The translations under genes were made by a program, and so were the position numbers. 64,000 nucleotides of DNA from Pseudomonas sp. R4-35-07 (GTDB lineage Bacteria; Pseudomonadota; Gammaproteobacteria; Pseudomonadales; Pseudomonadaceae): the NCBI RefSeq assembly GCF_003852235.1, contig NZ_CP027732.1:1426001-1490000 (forward strand), written 5' to 3'. Positions 1 through 11,344 of this stretch are shown here, one piece after another. How positions within the stretch are numbered: position 1 is the stretch's first letter; every line of letters starts with the position of its first letter. The notes beneath the pieces are model-generated. The model did not search any database. It was not told the origin of the DNA and worked only from the letters and a program-made list of their open reading frames with translations.

Positions 1-929
1 GGCGAAGGCGAGCACCTGTGGTTGTGGGTGGAGAAGCGCGGCCTGAATACCGAGGAAGCAGCGCGGCGTATCGCCAAGGCGGCTGGCGTGCCCTTGCGCA
101 CCGTCAGCTATGCCGGGCTCAAGGATCGCCAGGCATTGACCCGCCAGTGGTTCAGCGTGCAGTTGCCCGGCAAGGCCGACCCAAACATGAGTGCCGCCGA
201 GAACGACACCCTGAGGATCCTGAAAACTGCGCGGCACAAACGCAAGCTGCAGCGCGGCGCCCATGCGGCCAACGGCTTTACCTTGCGCCTGACGCAGTTG
301 AACGGTGATACCGCCGCCATCGACGCGCGTCTGCAACAGATTGCCCAGCACGGTATTCCCAACTATTTCGGTGCCCAGCGCTTTGGCCATAATGGCGGCA
401 ATGTCGTCGATGCCCGTGACTGGGCGGCTCGCAAGGCCCTTCCGGAACAGCGCAATGTACGTTCGCGGTTGCTGTCCACCGCCCGTAGCTTGCTGTTCAA
501 CAAAGTGTTGGCGGCGCGTGTCGCCGACGGCTCCTGGCAGCGCGCCCAAGTCGGCGACTTGCTGGCCTTCACCGACAGCCGCAGCTTTTTCCCGGCCGGT
601 GAGGCTGAATGCAGCGACCCGCGCCTGGCGATCCTCGACTTGCATCCCACCGGCCCGCAGTGGGGGGAGGGCGAGTCTCCGGCGAAAGGTCTTACCTATG
701 AATTGGAACAATCTGTCGCCGCCGCAGAAGCTGATCTGCGTGATTGGCTGGTGAATGCGGGAATGAGCCAAGAACGTCGCATTCTGCGGCTGCCCATTGG
801 CGGGTTGACGTGGCATTATCCCGGGCCTGACATTCTGCAATTGGAATTCGTCCTGCCGGCTGGATGCTTCGCCACTGTATTGGTGCGCGAACTCGTTGAT
901 CTAGTGCCGGTGGGGCCGACGGACAACCC

Positions 930-942
<13 letters not shown>
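1..942 (+). CDS. truD: tRNA pseudouridine(13) synthase TruD, 5' end outside window
   Basis: TruD converts U13 of tRNA-Glu to pseudouridine. The reading frame is open from base 1 and continues from outside the window; the visible part reads [20 protein letters not shown] and then the family's GLKDR motif ([16 protein letters not shown]), which carries the catalytic Asp. The later NYFGAQRFG motif is also present. The first 40 or so residues are missing. The 3' end overlaps the surE start by 13 bp, so the two are probably cotranscribed and translationally coupled. Identification is secure. Confidence 0.95.
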
Positions 943-2356
<1,414 letters not shown>

Positions 2357-2564
2357 CATTTATTCCCTGATAGTGAATTCCATAGACGCGGATGTGTCTT
2401 ACAGCGGGGTCTATAGATTCAACAATGGTGAGAGCCAGCATTAAACACGATGAATTTTTCGTTTCAGTCGTGTGCCGGTAAAAAGCCAATGCCCAGTTAT
2501 ACTTGCGTCATCTTTCAAGCCTGATACAGGCGTTAACGTTCAGCCACCACAAAGGGAGCGGCGG

Positions 2565-3401
2565 GTGAGTCTCACAGGTCCTGCGCAGCGAATGAGTAAA
2601 ACAAGCTTTCAGCGACTGGTGCTTGGCCTTGTCTTGAGTTCCTTACTGGCAGCCTGCTCGAGCACGCCATCCGGCGGTGCGCGGGTGGTTGACCGCACCA
2701 ATGCGGCACCGCAGAAGCCGACGGTGACCACCGGCCAATACGTCGTGCGCAAGGGCGATACGCTGTTCTCGATTGCCTTCCGTTATGGTTGGGATTACAA
2801 GGCCCTCGCAGCTCGTAACAACATTCCCGTGCCCTATACGATTCATCCGGGGCAGACAATTCGTTTCGATGGCCGCGCCGGTTCGGCGCCCACGGCAGTT
2901 GTGACAAAGTCGGGATCTTCGGCTTCTTCTTCGAGCAAAACCACGGTTATCACCAGGCCTGCAGGTACCGCCGCACCTTCGGTGGCGAGCAAGCCGGCAC
3001 CCGCGCCGTTGCCACCTGCAGGGCCGGCGCCGACCGGTTGGGGATGGCCTTCAAACGGCGTGTTAATTGGAAAATTCTCTTCAAACGGCAGTTTGAATAA
3101 AGGCATTGATATCGCCGGGGATTTGGGACAGCCTGTTTTGGCTGCGTCTGATGGGACAGTGGTGTACGCCGGGAGTGGTCTACGGGGCTACGGCGAGCTG
3201 GTCATCATCAAACACAGCGATACCTACGTCAGTGCCTACGGTCATAACCGCAGGTTGTTGGTTCGGGAGGGGCAGCAGGTCAAGGTCGGACAGACAATTG
3301 CCGAAATGGGTTCAACGGGTACAGACCGGGTGAAACTGCACTTTGAGATTCGCCGTCAAGGGAAACCTGTAGACCCACTGCAATTCCTACCCCGTCGTTG
3401 A
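2565..3401 (+). CDS. nlpD: Lipoprotein NlpD, LysM plus degenerate LytM (M23) domain
   Basis: NlpD-type proteins activate septal amidases (AmiC type) during daughter-cell separation. A GTG start at 2565 is chosen because it follows a GGGAGCGG ribosome site and gives VSLTGPAQRM, close to annotated homologues; an ATG at 2592 is possible. The product has a lipoprotein signal ending LLAAC, a LysM domain (TGQYVVRKGDTLFSIAFRYGW), a low-complexity Pro/Ala/Ser linker and a C-terminal M23 fold. The zinc ligands of active LytM enzymes are missing (NKGIDIA and VKLHFEIR where catalytic enzymes have H..D and HxH), which fits an activator rather than an enzyme. In pseudomonads a main rpoS promoter lies within nlpD. 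Confidence 0.93.
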   Translation: MSLTGPAQRMSKTSFQRLVLGLVLSSLLAACSSTPSGGARVVDRTNAAPQKPTVTTGQYVVRKGDTLFSIAFRYGWDYKALAARNNIPVPYTIHPGQTIRFDGRAGSAPTAVVTKSGSSASSSSKTTVITRPAGTAAPSVASKPAPAPLPPAGPAPTGWGWPSNGVLIGKFSSNGSLNKGIDIAGDLGQPVLAASDGTVVYAGSGLRGYGELVIIKHSDTYVSAYGHNRRLLVREGQQVKVGQTIAEMGSTGTDRVKLHFEIRRQGKPVDPLQFLPRR

Positions 3402-3410
3402 TGTGTTGCC

Positions 3411-3441
3411 AGCCTGTTCCCTCACGTAGAAGGAACAGGCT
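3411..3441 (+). promoter_or_regulatory. Hairpin in the nlpD-rpoS spacer
   Basis: AGCCTGTTCC (3411-3420) pairs perfectly with GGAACAGGCT (3432-3441) around an 11-nt loop. No T-run follows, so it is not a standard terminator. It lies in the rpoS 5' leader, about 65 nt before the start codon, and could affect rpoS mRNA stability or translation. The function is inferred from position only. Confidence 0.5.
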
Positions 3442-3506
3442 CCAGCGTTGCCAAGGATAAAGGCGTCGCTTGAGCTTGAGGTCGAACTCACCAAAGGACT
3501 ATAACA

Positions 3507-4514
3507 ATGGCTCTCAGTAAAGAAGCGCCGGAGTTTGACATCGACGATGAGGTTCTCCTTATGGAGACCGGTATCGCTACGGAACCGATGTCAGATAATG
3601 AGGGGGCATCACCACCCTCAGTTCGCACCAAATCCAAAAACTCCTCCGCGTTAAAGCAACACAAGTATATTGATTACACACGGGCGCTCGACGCGACCCA
3701 GTTGTACCTCAATGAAATCGGCTTTTCCCCTCTGCTCACCCCCGAAGAAGAAGTTCATTTTGCGCGTCTGTCGCAGAAGGGCGATCCGGCTGGGCGCAAA
3801 CGCATGATTGAAAGCAACCTGCGCCTGGTGGTTAAAATCGCCCGACGCTACGTCAATCGCGGATTGTCGCTGCTGGACTTGATCGAGGAGGGCAACCTGG
3901 GCTTGATCCGGGCGGTGGAGAAGTTCGACCCTGAGCGGGGCTTTCGCTTCTCGACTTATGCCACCTGGTGGATTCGCCAGACCATCGAACGGGCGATCAT
4001 GAATCAGACCCGCACGATCCGGTTGCCGATCCATGTGGTCAAGGAGCTCAACGTGTACCTGCGGGCAGCGCGTGAGCTGACACAAAAACTCGATCATGAA
4101 CCTTCGCCTGAAGAAATCGCCAACCTGCTGGAAAAACCGGTAGGGGAGGTCAAGCGCATGCTTGGCTTGAATGAGCGGGTGTCTTCGGTCGATGTCTCGC
4201 TGGGTCCGGATTCGGATAAAACCCTGCTGGACACCCTGACAGATGATCGCCCGACAGATCCGTGCGAGCTGTTGCAGGATGATGATCTGTCTCAAAGCAT
4301 CGACCAGTGGCTGTCGGAGCTCACCGATAAGCAGCGCGAGGTGGTGATCCGCCGCTTCGGCCTGCGCGGCCATGAGAGCAGCACCCTGGAGGACGTAGGC
4401 CTGGAGATCGGCCTGACCCGTGAGCGGGTGCGGCAGATTCAGGTAGAGGGGCTCAAGCGCTTGCGCGAGATCCTCGAGAAGAATGGCTTGTCGAGTGAGT
4501 CGTTGTTTCAATAA
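3507..4514 (+). CDS. rpoS: RNA polymerase sigma factor RpoS (sigma-38)
   Basis: RpoS directs transcription of stationary-phase and general stress genes. The 335-aa protein has a variable acidic N-terminus, region 1.2 ([20 protein letters not shown]), region 2 ([30 protein letters not shown], then [19 protein letters not shown]), region 3 and the region 4 helix-turn-helix ([20 protein letters not shown]). The ATG has an AAAGGACT ribosome site. It lies 105 bp after nlpD in the conserved order. The 3' side is followed directly by a palindrome plus T-run that can terminate transcription. Confidence 0.98.
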   Translation: MALSKEAPEFDIDDEVLLMETGIATEPMSDNEGASPPSVRTKSKNSSALKQHKYIDYTRALDATQLYLNEIGFSPLLTPEEEVHFARLSQKGDPAGRKRMIESNLRLVVKIARRYVNRGLSLLDLIEEGNLGLIRAVEKFDPERGFRFSTYATWWIRQTIERAIMNQTRTIRLPIHVVKELNVYLRAARELTQKLDHEPSPEEIANLLEKPVGEVKRMLGLNERVSSVDVSLGPDSDKTLLDTLTDDRPTDPCELLQDDDLSQSIDQWLSELTDKQREVVIRRFGLRGHESSTLEDVGLEIGLTRERVRQIQVEGLKRLREILEKNGLSSESLFQ

Positions 4515-4534
4515 ACGACGCTGCTTGAATGCCG

Positions 4535-4572
4535 AATGTGGGAGGGGGTATAAGCCCCCTCCCACATTTTTT
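4535..4572 (+). terminator. REP-type palindrome acting as rpoS terminator
   Basis: AATGTGGGAGGGGG and CCCCCTCCCACATT form a long stem around TATAAG and are followed by six T. It is a shortened member of the TGTGGGAGGGGGC repeat family placed 20 bp after the rpoS stop, so the repeat probably doubles as the terminator. Confidence 0.75.
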
Positions 4573-4588
4573 ATGCCGATCGTTTGCT

Positions 4589-4696
4589 GATCGTTCCCAC
4601 GCTCTGCGTGGGAATGCAGCACCAGGACGCTCTGCGTCCCATGGCGTGACGCAGAGCGTCACAAGAGTCATTTCCACGCAAAGCGTGGGAACGATC
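4589..4696. repeat. Compound palindrome GATCGTTCCCACGC...GCGTGGGAACGATC, copy 1
   Basis: The 108-bp unit begins GATCGTTCCCACGCTCTGCG and ends with the reverse complement. It encloses a second inverted pair (GACGCTCTGCGTC against GACGCAGAGCGTC). Two more copies lie at 16715-16851 and 57695-57816. It is a family distinct from the TGTGGGAGGGGGC repeats. It holds no gene. Confidence 0.85.
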
Positions 4697-4710
4697 GGTT
4701 TCAGGCATAA

Positions 4711-4742
4711 AAAAACCCCGCTTTTGAGGGCGGGGTCTTTTC
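4711..4742 (-). terminator. Rho-independent terminator of the cold-shock gene
   Basis: On the minus strand ACCCCGC and GCGGGGT form a stem followed by seven T. It lies 18 bp beyond the csp stop codon. Confidence 0.88.
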
Positions 4743-4759
4743 GACTAAGTCAGTACAAG

Positions 4760-4969
4760 TTAGATAACTTGAACTTCTTCAGCTTGCATGCCTTTCTGAC
4801 CGCGGGTAGCGATGAAAGAAACCTGTTGGCCTTCTTTCAGGCTTTTGAAGCCGTCGGATTGGATAGCTTTGAAGTGAACGAACAGGTCGTCACCGGATTG
4901 TGGAGTGATGAAGCCGAAGCCTTTTTCATCGTTGAACCACTTAACGGTACCAGTTTGGCGATTAGACAT
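4760..4969 (-). CDS. Cold-shock protein, CspA family
   Basis: A 69-aa single cold-shock domain protein that binds single-stranded nucleic acid and acts as an RNA chaperone. It has RNP1 (KGFGFI) and RNP2 (LFVHF) and the family start [16 protein letters not shown]. Length is typical. The gene is monocistronic, with its own terminator and a long upstream region (4970 to about 5130) that would be the kind of extended 5' leader seen in csp genes. Which paralogue it is, and whether it is truly cold-inducible, cannot be told from sequence. Confidence 0.96.
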   Translation of the reverse strand: MSNRQTGTVKWFNDEKGFGFITPQSGDDLFVHFKAIQSDGFKSLKEGQQVSFIATRGQKGMQAEEVQVI

Positions 4970-5356
4970 GGTGTAACTCCTTGAACAAAGTTAACTGCGA
5001 CTCAGGAAAAGCCCTGGCCGAGACTGAGTGCAAAGAGCAGGAAAAATTCTTGGAGATGGTTGGATCGAAATTCAACATATCGTGTAGAGATTCTCAGTGA
5101 CACAAGCAACACAGTGACGCCACCTTAACCCTTTTTCCGGAACGTGCCAATGGTATTTCCGAAGGTTTCTCTATTTTCGTGACTGGCGGTGGTATTTATC
5201 GTCGTCGAAAGTCGCGCCAGGAGCCCCGGCCCCGTTGGCTGCGGGTAATGGAGGCGGGTGCATTCGTCATTAAAAGTCCTGCGCCCTTTGAACCCCACAG
5301 CCGGCCCCGGTAAGATGCCCCACAGAATTTTTTCACCTCGCATTCAGGACACCGCC
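4970..5356. promoter_or_regulatory. Divergent csp/dcd intergenic region
   Basis: This 387-bp stretch holds no convincing gene. It must contain the csp promoter and leader (reading left) and the dcd promoter (reading right). The csp ribosome site (AAGGAGTTACACC before the ATG) is clear. I could not assign promoter boxes with confidence. Confidence 0.6.
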
Positions 5357-5923
5357 ATGAGCATCAAATCGGACAAGTGGATTCGCCGCATGGCGCAGGA
5401 ACACGGCATGATCGAACCGTTCGTCGAGCGCCAGATCCGTGGCGAAGGCGACGCGCGCGTGATTTCGTACGGGGTTTCCAGCTATGGCTACGACGTGCGT
5501 TGCGCCGATGAATTCAAGGTGTTCACCAATATCAACTCGGCGATTGTCGATCCGAAGAACTTCGACGAAAAAAGCTTCGTCGACGTCAAGAGCGATGTCT
5601 GCATCATCCCGCCAAACTCCTTCGCCCTGGCCCGCACCGTGGAGTTCTTCCGTATCCCGCGTGACGTATTGACCATCTGCCTGGGTAAAAGCACCTACGC
5701 CCGTTGCGGCATCATCGTCAACGTGACCCCGCTGGAACCCGAGTGGGAAGGCCATGTGACCCTGGAGTTCTCCAACACCACCACCTTGCCGGCGAAAATC
5801 TACGCCAACGAAGGCGTCGCGCAAATGCTCTTCCTGCAGTCGGACGAGGCGTGTGAAGTGTCCTATAAGGACCGTGCCGGCAAGTATCAGGGCCAGCGTG
5901 GCGTCACGCTCCCACGCGCTTGA
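5357..5923 (+). CDS. dcd: dCTP deaminase
   Basis: Dcd deaminates dCTP to dUTP in thymidylate supply. The 188-aa protein has the length and motifs of the trimeric family: [18 protein letters not shown]-like [24 protein letters not shown] with the arginine, and [18 protein letters not shown] containing the catalytic glutamate. The ATG at 5357 ([13 protein letters not shown]) is chosen over upstream in-frame codons because it matches family N-termini. It stands alone. Confidence 0.96.
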   Translation: MSIKSDKWIRRMAQEHGMIEPFVERQIRGEGDARVISYGVSSYGYDVRCADEFKVFTNINSAIVDPKNFDEKSFVDVKSDVCIIPPNSFALARTVEFFRIPRDVLTICLGKSTYARCGIIVNVTPLEPEWEGHVTLEFSNTTTLPAKIYANEGVAQMLFLQSDEACEVSYKDRAGKYQGQRGVTLPRA

Positions 5924-6031
5924 TCGAAAGCTCCTACGCTCCAAGGGAATTAGTCTGCAGAAAGTGACTCTATCTAGGTGTACTGCCTCGGCGCGTGTAA
6001 AACGCGTCGAGCCACGCTTGAGGAGTGCCCT

Positions 6032-6229
6032 ATGAAGATCAACCCGCGAATCAGCGCAGAACTTGCCCGGCTTGAACCCAACCAGATTGGTGTTCTGGCC
6101 TGGTCCCTGATGGCCGACCCTGCTTATGCGGGCGGCATTCCCGGCCAACCTGAACCGGACTATCCGCAGCCTACCGAACCGGGTGAGCCCACCTTGCCGG
6201 ATGAGCCGCCTCCCGCACCTGTTGCCTGA
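6032..6229 (+). CDS. Small Pro-rich hypothetical protein
   Basis: A 65-aa protein beginning MKINPRISAELARLEPNQIG with a strong ribosome site (TTGAGGAG). The first half is predicted helical and the second half is a disordered, acidic Pro-rich tail (PGQPEPDYPQPTEPGEPTLP and on). No domain recognised. It is convergent with pdeM, whose stop is 21 bp away. The coding case rests on start signal and codon use. Confidence 0.65.
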   Translation: MKINPRISAELARLEPNQIGVLAWSLMADPAYAGGIPGQPEPDYPQPTEPGEPTLPDEPPPAPVA

Positions 6230-6250
6230 CCCTGCACGCACGCCTGTGCG

Positions 6251-6904
6251 TCACTGAACCGGCCAGACCTCATGATCGCCGATCACAAAGATTCGGCGCT
6301 CATCGTCCAGTTCCACTGCGTAACCGCCGGTAAAGGCGCCAAACGCCGGCAGCAGGCTGACGCGTTTGCCAATCTGGAAGCACGGCAGGCGCAGGCTCTG
6401 CCGGCCCTTGCCGCGCAAGCGATACACCGGATGGACATGCCCCGCCAGCACGTGATGGCTGGGATGGGCGTCCGGTTCGTGCTGTAGCGCGAATGGCCCT
6501 ATCAATAGTGGCTCCGTCACCACCTCTATGTTCAGATCGGCAGGCGGATCGCCTGCGCGTTGATCGTGATTGCCGCGAATCAACGTGATCGGCAACTCAG
6601 CGTAACGCGCTCGCCAGGCCCTGAGTGCGCCCAGGGTGCCGCTGGCGTGGGAGCCTGGGCCGTGGAGGAAATCTCCGAGGAAGATCACCCGAGCGCAGGC
6701 AAAGGCCGCCAGCAACCGATCCAGGCGCTGCAGGTTTTCGCTCGTAGTGCCCTGGGGTACGGGTTGCCCGAGGCTGCGGTAGGCCGAGGCCTTGCCGAAG
6801 TGAGCGTCGGCGATCAGCAGGTATTGGCGCGCCGGCCAGTACACCGCCTTGTCCGCCAGCAGCCACAATTGCTCACCCTCAATCGTTACCGAACACACCA
6901 TCAA
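6251..6904 (-). CDS. pdeM: Ligase-associated DNA damage response metallophosphoesterase
   Basis: A 217-aa calcineurin-like phosphoesterase. The di-metal motifs are all present: DAHFGK (Asp33, His35), GDFLHG (Asp78), GNHDQ (Asn112-His113) and GHVHP. In Pseudomonas putida the homologous MPE of the Lhr-Core/ligase/exonuclease cluster is a Mn-dependent DNA nuclease. The start overlaps the lhr stop by 4 bp, so the two are translationally coupled. The partner ligase and exonuclease lie 7 kb away at 13928-16563. Confidence 0.9.
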   Translation of the reverse strand: MMVCSVTIEGEQLWLLADKAVYWPARQYLLIADAHFGKASAYRSLGQPVPQGTTSENLQRLDRLLAAFACARVIFLGDFLHGPGSHASGTLGALRAWRARYAELPITLIRGNHDQRAGDPPADLNIEVVTEPLLIGPFALQHEPDAHPSHHVLAGHVHPVYRLRGKGRQSLRLPCFQIGKRVSLLPAFGAFTGGYAVELDDERRIFVIGDHEVWPVQ

Positions 6905-9381
6905 GCGTTCCCTCTGTCCGCGACTTTTTCCAGGTCCTTGACCATCCGCGCAATGCGCTCCGAGAGTTTTTCCGAACTCAGGCTTTCGCGCATCCGCTCC
7001 ACCAGCAGCGGAAAGGCCAGGGGGGTTGGCCGCTGGATCATATGCAGGTCCAGTTGCAGCGCCGACAAGCGAAGCAATGTCTCTTCCAGGCGCTGAATGT
7101 CCAGTTCGTTGCGCAGGACTTCTTCCCCTGCCTGGGTCAGCAGCAGATTGTGCGGATCATATTGTTTGAACACTTCGAAGAACAGGCCACTGGAGGCCTG
7201 CACCTGCCGGGTGCTTTTCGGTGCACCGGGGTAACCGGCGAACACCAGCCCGGCGATGCGTGCGATTTCGCGAAAACGCCGCAACGCCAGTTCACCGGCG
7301 TTAAGGCTGGCTGCCACGTCCGTGAGCAAATCCTGTGGGCTGAGCAGCGCCTCGGTCAACACGTCGGGCCAGTGCACCTCGGTGGCGCTCAGCAATTCCA
7401 ACCCATAATCATTGACTGCAATGGAAAAGGTCACGGGTTGCTGCCGGCTGACTCGCCACGCCAGCAGACTCGCCAGCCCCAGATGCACCTGACGCCCGGC
7501 GAAGGGGTAGAGAAACAGGTGCCAGCCTTCGCGCGACTTGAGAAACTCCGCCAGCAAGTGATCACGGGTCGGCAGGCCGGACCAACGCAGTTGTGTCAGC
7601 AGCAATGGCTGCACCGCCTGCATCTCCGGGCCGTCGAAGCGACCCTGGGCCGCCGCGTCGAAGCGCTCGATCACCGCCTGCGCCAGCTCATTGGAAAGCG
7701 GCATGCGCCCGCCATTCCAGCGCGGCACGGCGGCTTTTTTCGCGGTGCTGCGGCGCACGTAGGCGGTCATGTTTTCCACGCGCACCAACTCCAGCAGGCG
7801 TCCGGCGAACAGAAAACCGTCGCCCGGCTTGAGTCGCGCAATAAAACCTTCCTCGACACTGCCGAGGTTTTTGCCGCCACCGCCCTTGCTCCAGTACTTC
7901 AGATGCATACTCGCATCGCTGACAATCGTGCCCACGCTCATGCGATGGCGGCGCGCCAGTCGGGCATCGGGAACGCGCCAGATGCCCTGTTCGTCGGGCT
8001 CTACGCGACGGTAATCCGGATAAGCGGTGAGCGACAGCCCGCCATGGCGCACAAAGGCCAGGGCCCAGGTCCAATCGGCGTCGGTAAGATCGCGATAGGC
8101 CCAGGCCCCGCGGACCTCCGCCAGCAGCGCATCCGGAGTAAACCCGCCGCCCAGGGCCATGCTGACCAGATGTTGCACCAGCACATCCAAGGGTTTGTGG
8201 GGCGATTCGCGGGCTTCGATGCGTCGCTGGGCAATCGCATCCTTTGCGGCGGCGGCTTCCACCAGCTCCAGGCTGTGGGTTGGCACCAGGGTCACCCGTG
8301 ATGGCCGCCCCGGTGCATGCCCCGAGCGGCCGGCACGTTGCATCAGGCGCGCCACACCTTTGGCCGAGCCGATCTGCAACACCCGCTCCACCGGCAGGAA
8401 ATCCACGCCCAGGTCCAGGCTGGAGGTGCACACCACCGCCTTGAGTTGGCCGTCTTTGAGCGCACGTTCCACCCAGTCCCGGGTCTCGCGCGACAGCGAA
8501 CCGTGATGCAGCGCAATCAGGCCGGCCCACTCCGGCCTGGCCTCCAGCAGCGCCTGGTACCAGATTTCCGACTGCGCCCGGGTATTGGTGAACACCAGGC
8601 AACTGCTGCTGGCGTCTACTTCGGCCACCACTTGCGGCAGCATTTTCAAACCGATATGGCCGGCCCAGGGAAAGCGTTCGGCGATGGGCGGCAGCAGTGT
8701 GTCAACCAGCAACTGTTTGGGCGATTGCCCCTGCACATTGACGCCGCCACCCTGTGGGACCAATACATCCAGCGCGTGGGCCTGATTGCCCAAGGTCGCC
8801 GAAATACCCCACACCAGCAAGTCGGGATGCCAGCGTCGCAGCCGTGCCAACGCCAGTTGCAGTTGCACACCGCGCTTATTGCCGATCAGTTCATGCCATT
8901 CGTCCACCACCACCATGCGCAGATGCGCCAGGCTGACCTCACTGTCGGCGCGCGCAAGCATCAGCGTCAGGCTTTCCGGGGTGGTAATCAGCGCTGTGGG
9001 CTGGCGGCGGGTCTGACGGGCGCGTTCGCCGCTGCTGGTGTCGCCCGTGCGCAGGCCAACGCTCCAGGGGATCTGCAAGGCCGCCAGCGGCGCCTCAAGC
9101 GCGCGTGCGGTGTCGGCGGCCAAGGCGCGCATCGGTGTGATCCACAATACGGTCAGTGGTTCGGCCGGCGCCTTGCGCTTGCCGGTAGCGGGCGGGCGCG
9201 TGATGGCGAAACGATTGAGGGCAGCGAACCACAGCGCGTAGGTTTTACCCGCGCCGGTACTCGCATGCAGCAAGCCGGATTGGCCGTCCTTGACGGCCTT
9301 CCACACTTCTTTCTGGAATGCGAACGCACGCCAGCCACGGGTGGCAAACCATTGTTTTGCGAAGTGGACGGGTTTTGCCAT
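6901..9381 (-). CDS. Ligase-associated Lhr-Core DEXH-box DNA helicase
   Basis: An 826-aa superfamily 2 helicase, the length of Lhr-Core (3'-5' ATP-dependent DNA translocase). Visible motifs: Walker A STGAGKT (41-47), DEWH box (160-163), the SAT-like motif III (GISATLGN), and motif [17 protein letters not shown]. The C-terminal part matches the winged-helix and DUF4011-type Lhr core. It overlaps pdeM by 4 bp. It presumably works with the cluster's ligase and nucleases in repair of nucleic-acid damage; the exact lesion is unknown. Confidence 0.92.
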   Translation of the reverse strand: MAKPVHFAKQWFATRGWRAFAFQKEVWKAVKDGQSGLLHASTGAGKTYALWFAALNRFAITRPPATGKRKAPAEPLTVLWITPMRALAADTARALEAPLAALQIPWSVGLRTGDTSSGERARQTRRQPTALITTPESLTLMLARADSEVSLAHLRMVVVDEWHELIGNKRGVQLQLALARLRRWHPDLLVWGISATLGNQAHALDVLVPQGGGVNVQGQSPKQLLVDTLLPPIAERFPWAGHIGLKMLPQVVAEVDASSSCLVFTNTRAQSEIWYQALLEARPEWAGLIALHHGSLSRETRDWVERALKDGQLKAVVCTSSLDLGVDFLPVERVLQIGSAKGVARLMQRAGRSGHAPGRPSRVTLVPTHSLELVEAAAAKDAIAQRRIEARESPHKPLDVLVQHLVSMALGGGFTPDALLAEVRGAWAYRDLTDADWTWALAFVRHGGLSLTAYPDYRRVEPDEQGIWRVPDARLARRHRMSVGTIVSDASMHLKYWSKGGGGKNLGSVEEGFIARLKPGDGFLFAGRLLELVRVENMTAYVRRSTAKKAAVPRWNGGRMPLSNELAQAVIERFDAAAQGRFDGPEMQAVQPLLLTQLRWSGLPTRDHLLAEFLKSREGWHLFLYPFAGRQVHLGLASLLAWRVSRQQPVTFSIAVNDYGLELLSATEVHWPDVLTEALLSPQDLLTDVAASLNAGELALRRFREIARIAGLVFAGYPGAPKSTRQVQASSGLFFEVFKQYDPHNLLLTQAGEEVLRNELDIQRLEETLLRLSALQLDLHMIQRPTPLAFPLLVERMRESLSSEKLSERIARMVKDLEKVADRGNA

Positions 9382-9438
9382 GCGGCAGCTGACGCTCTGG
9401 AGGCTCTATTGCACAGACCCTCCAGGCGGCACAAAGGT

Positions 9439-10203
9439 TTACTTCAAGTTGCCGCTCAAAAACTGCTGCAGGCGCTCGCTCTTCGGATTGCCCAGCACGT
9501 CCGCCGGCGCACCTTGCTCTTCCACCCGGCCTTGATGCAGGAACAGCACCTGGCTGGAAACCTTGCGCGCAAAGCTCATTTCGTGGGTCACCATGATCAT
9601 GGTGCGGCCTTCTTCTGCCAGGCCCTGAATCACCTTCAACACTTCACCGACCAACTCCGGGTCCAGTGCCGAGGTGGGTTCGTCGAACAGCATCACCTCG
9701 GGCTCCATCGCCAATGCGCGGGCAATCGCTACCCGTTGCTGCTGGCCGCCAGACAGGAATGCCGGGTATTGATCGGCCACCCGCGCGGGTAGGCCGACTT
9801 TGTCCAGGTAGCGCCGGGCGCGGTCTTCGGCGCCTTTCTTGCTGCACCCCAGCACCCGGCGCGGGGCCATGGTGATGTTTTCCAGCACGCTCATATGGCT
9901 CCACAGGTTGAAGTGCTGGAAGACCATCGCCAGCCGCGTGCGCAAGCGCTGCAACTCGGCATCGTCGGCCACGCGCATGCCGTGGCGGTCGCTGACCATG
10001 CGGATGGTTTGTCCGTCCAGGGTCATGGCGCCGTCGTTGGGCGTTTCCAGGAAGTTGATGCAGCGCAGGAAGGTGCTCTTGCCCGAGCCGCTGGCGCCGA
10101 TCAGGCTGATCACGTCACCGGTCTTGGCCTTGAGCGAGACACCTTTGAGCACTTCATTGTCGCCATAGCTTTTATGCAGGCCTTCAACGGTCAATTTGTA
10201 CAT
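9439..10203 (-). CDS. Basic-amino-acid ABC transporter ATPase, HisP/AotP type
   Basis: A 254-aa cytoplasmic ABC ATPase. Walker A is GASGSGKST, the Q-loop lies in MVFQHFNLWSHM, the signature is LSGGQQQR and Walker B is VMLFDEPTSALD followed by the H-loop VTHEM. The FNLWSHM stretch is characteristic of polar/basic amino-acid importers (HisP, AotP). ATG at 10203 (MYKLTVEGLHKSYG) is preferred to upstream codons and has a GAGGA ribosome site. It is the last gene of the transporter operon. Confidence 0.92.
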   Translation of the reverse strand: MYKLTVEGLHKSYGDNEVLKGVSLKAKTGDVISLIGASGSGKSTFLRCINFLETPNDGAMTLDGQTIRMVSDRHGMRVADDAELQRLRTRLAMVFQHFNLWSHMSVLENITMAPRRVLGCSKKGAEDRARRYLDKVGLPARVADQYPAFLSGGQQQRVAIARALAMEPEVMLFDEPTSALDPELVGEVLKVIQGLAEEGRTMIMVTHEMSFARKVSSQVLFLHQGRVEEQGAPADVLGNPKSERLQQFLSGNLK

Positions 10204-10216
10204 GGGGCGTGCATCC

Positions 10217-11335
10217 TCAAGGCGAAAGTAAGTAGCCGCTACGGTAGGCCTCAGTGCCGGCGACATGGCTGATCACCATCCCGGCAGTGGCCATGCGGCG
10301 TAGCGAGCGGGCGTAAAGCAGGCCGGCATGTTGGCAGTGCACGGGCGTTACGCGGTCAGTGATGGGGTCGATGATTTCTGCGATCAGTTGCCCGGCTTCC
10401 AGGTATTCCCCCGGCAAGGCACTGAACACCAGCAAGCCGCCCACCGGTGTGGTCACCGGCTCCACCCCCGCCAATGGCGTGGCCGGGTAGGGCAGCGGGG
10501 GCAGGGGCGCCGCGTCGCCTTCAATCGCGCCGAAGTGGATCAGGTAATCGATGATCGCCTGGCAGTCCAGGGCCGCCAGGCCGTGGTTGACGTCGCCTTG
10601 GCCGCGCAATTCGACGGTCACGGAAAAGCTGCCCAGGGGGATCGGGAAGCGCGCGCCGAAGCGTTGCCGCAACTGCCACCACACCAGGGTGAAACATTCA
10701 TCAAAGGACTGCCCGCCGGAGTCGGTGGCCAGCAGGTTGGCCTCCGAGCCCAGGTAACGCGCCAACGGTTCCACCTGTGGCCAGGCCTCAGGCGTGGTGT
10801 AGAGGTGCGCCACGGCTTCGAAATCGCAATGCAGGTCCAGCACCATGTCGGCATCGCACGCCAGGCGTTGCAGCACCAGGCGTTGGGATTGCAGTTGCGT
10901 CGACGCGGTTTGCCTGGCGAGGGCGTCGGATAACGCGGCGCGGATCAATCGGGCGTTGTGCTGGGGGGCATCGCTCAGCGAGTCTTCAACCTGATCACCG
11001 ACTGCGTCGCTGAGGTCGACGAACAGGCGATTGAAATTCTGCCCGCTTTCCAGCTCGTAGCGGCCCAGGGGGATGTCCATCAACACCTGTTCCAGCCCCA
11101 CCGGATTGGCGACCGGCACCACCACGATTTTGCTGCGCAAGCGCCCGGCGGCCTCCAGCTGCGCCAGGCGCACCTTCAGGTGCCAGGCCACCAGCATGCC
11201 CGGCAGTTCATCGGCATGCAGGGACGATTGGATGTAAATCTTGCGGTCGGCCTGTTCCGGGCCGAAATGGAAACTGTGAATCTGCCGCGCCGTGCCAGGC
11301 ACTGGCGCAATCAGGTCATGTTGCTGATGACGCAT
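10217..11335 (-). CDS. M14-type succinylglutamate desuccinylase/aspartoacylase family protein
   Basis: A 372-aa zinc hydrolase of the AstE/AspA family, which removes acyl groups from N-acylated amino acids. The zinc motif HADE (in SSLHADELPG) and the later DLHCD are visible, as is the NFNR segment. Start has AAGGAG. It sits between the permease and ATPase genes of the ABC operon with 9 and 13 bp gaps, so the imported ligand is probably a derivatised amino acid or one entering a related catabolic step. The actual substrate is not evident. Confidence 0.85.
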   Translation of the reverse strand: MRHQQHDLIAPVPGTARQIHSFHFGPEQADRKIYIQSSLHADELPGMLVAWHLKVRLAQLEAAGRLRSKIVVVPVANPVGLEQVLMDIPLGRYELESGQNFNRLFVDLSDAVGDQVEDSLSDAPQHNARLIRAALSDALARQTASTQLQSQRLVLQRLACDADMVLDLHCDFEAVAHLYTTPEAWPQVEPLARYLGSEANLLATDSGGQSFDECFTLVWWQLRQRFGARFPIPLGSFSVTVELRGQGDVNHGLAALDCQAIIDYLIHFGAIEGDAAPLPPLPYPATPLAGVEPVTTPVGGLLVFSALPGEYLEAGQLIAEIIDPITDRVTPVHCQHAGLLYARSLRRMATAGMVISHVAGTEAYRSGYLLSP

Positions 11336-11344
11336 GAAAGCTCC

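Noticed and set aside
8317..9792. A 491-codon frame antisense to the Lhr-Core helicase and the ABC ATPase gene
   Set aside because: It runs across two real genes and the gap between them.
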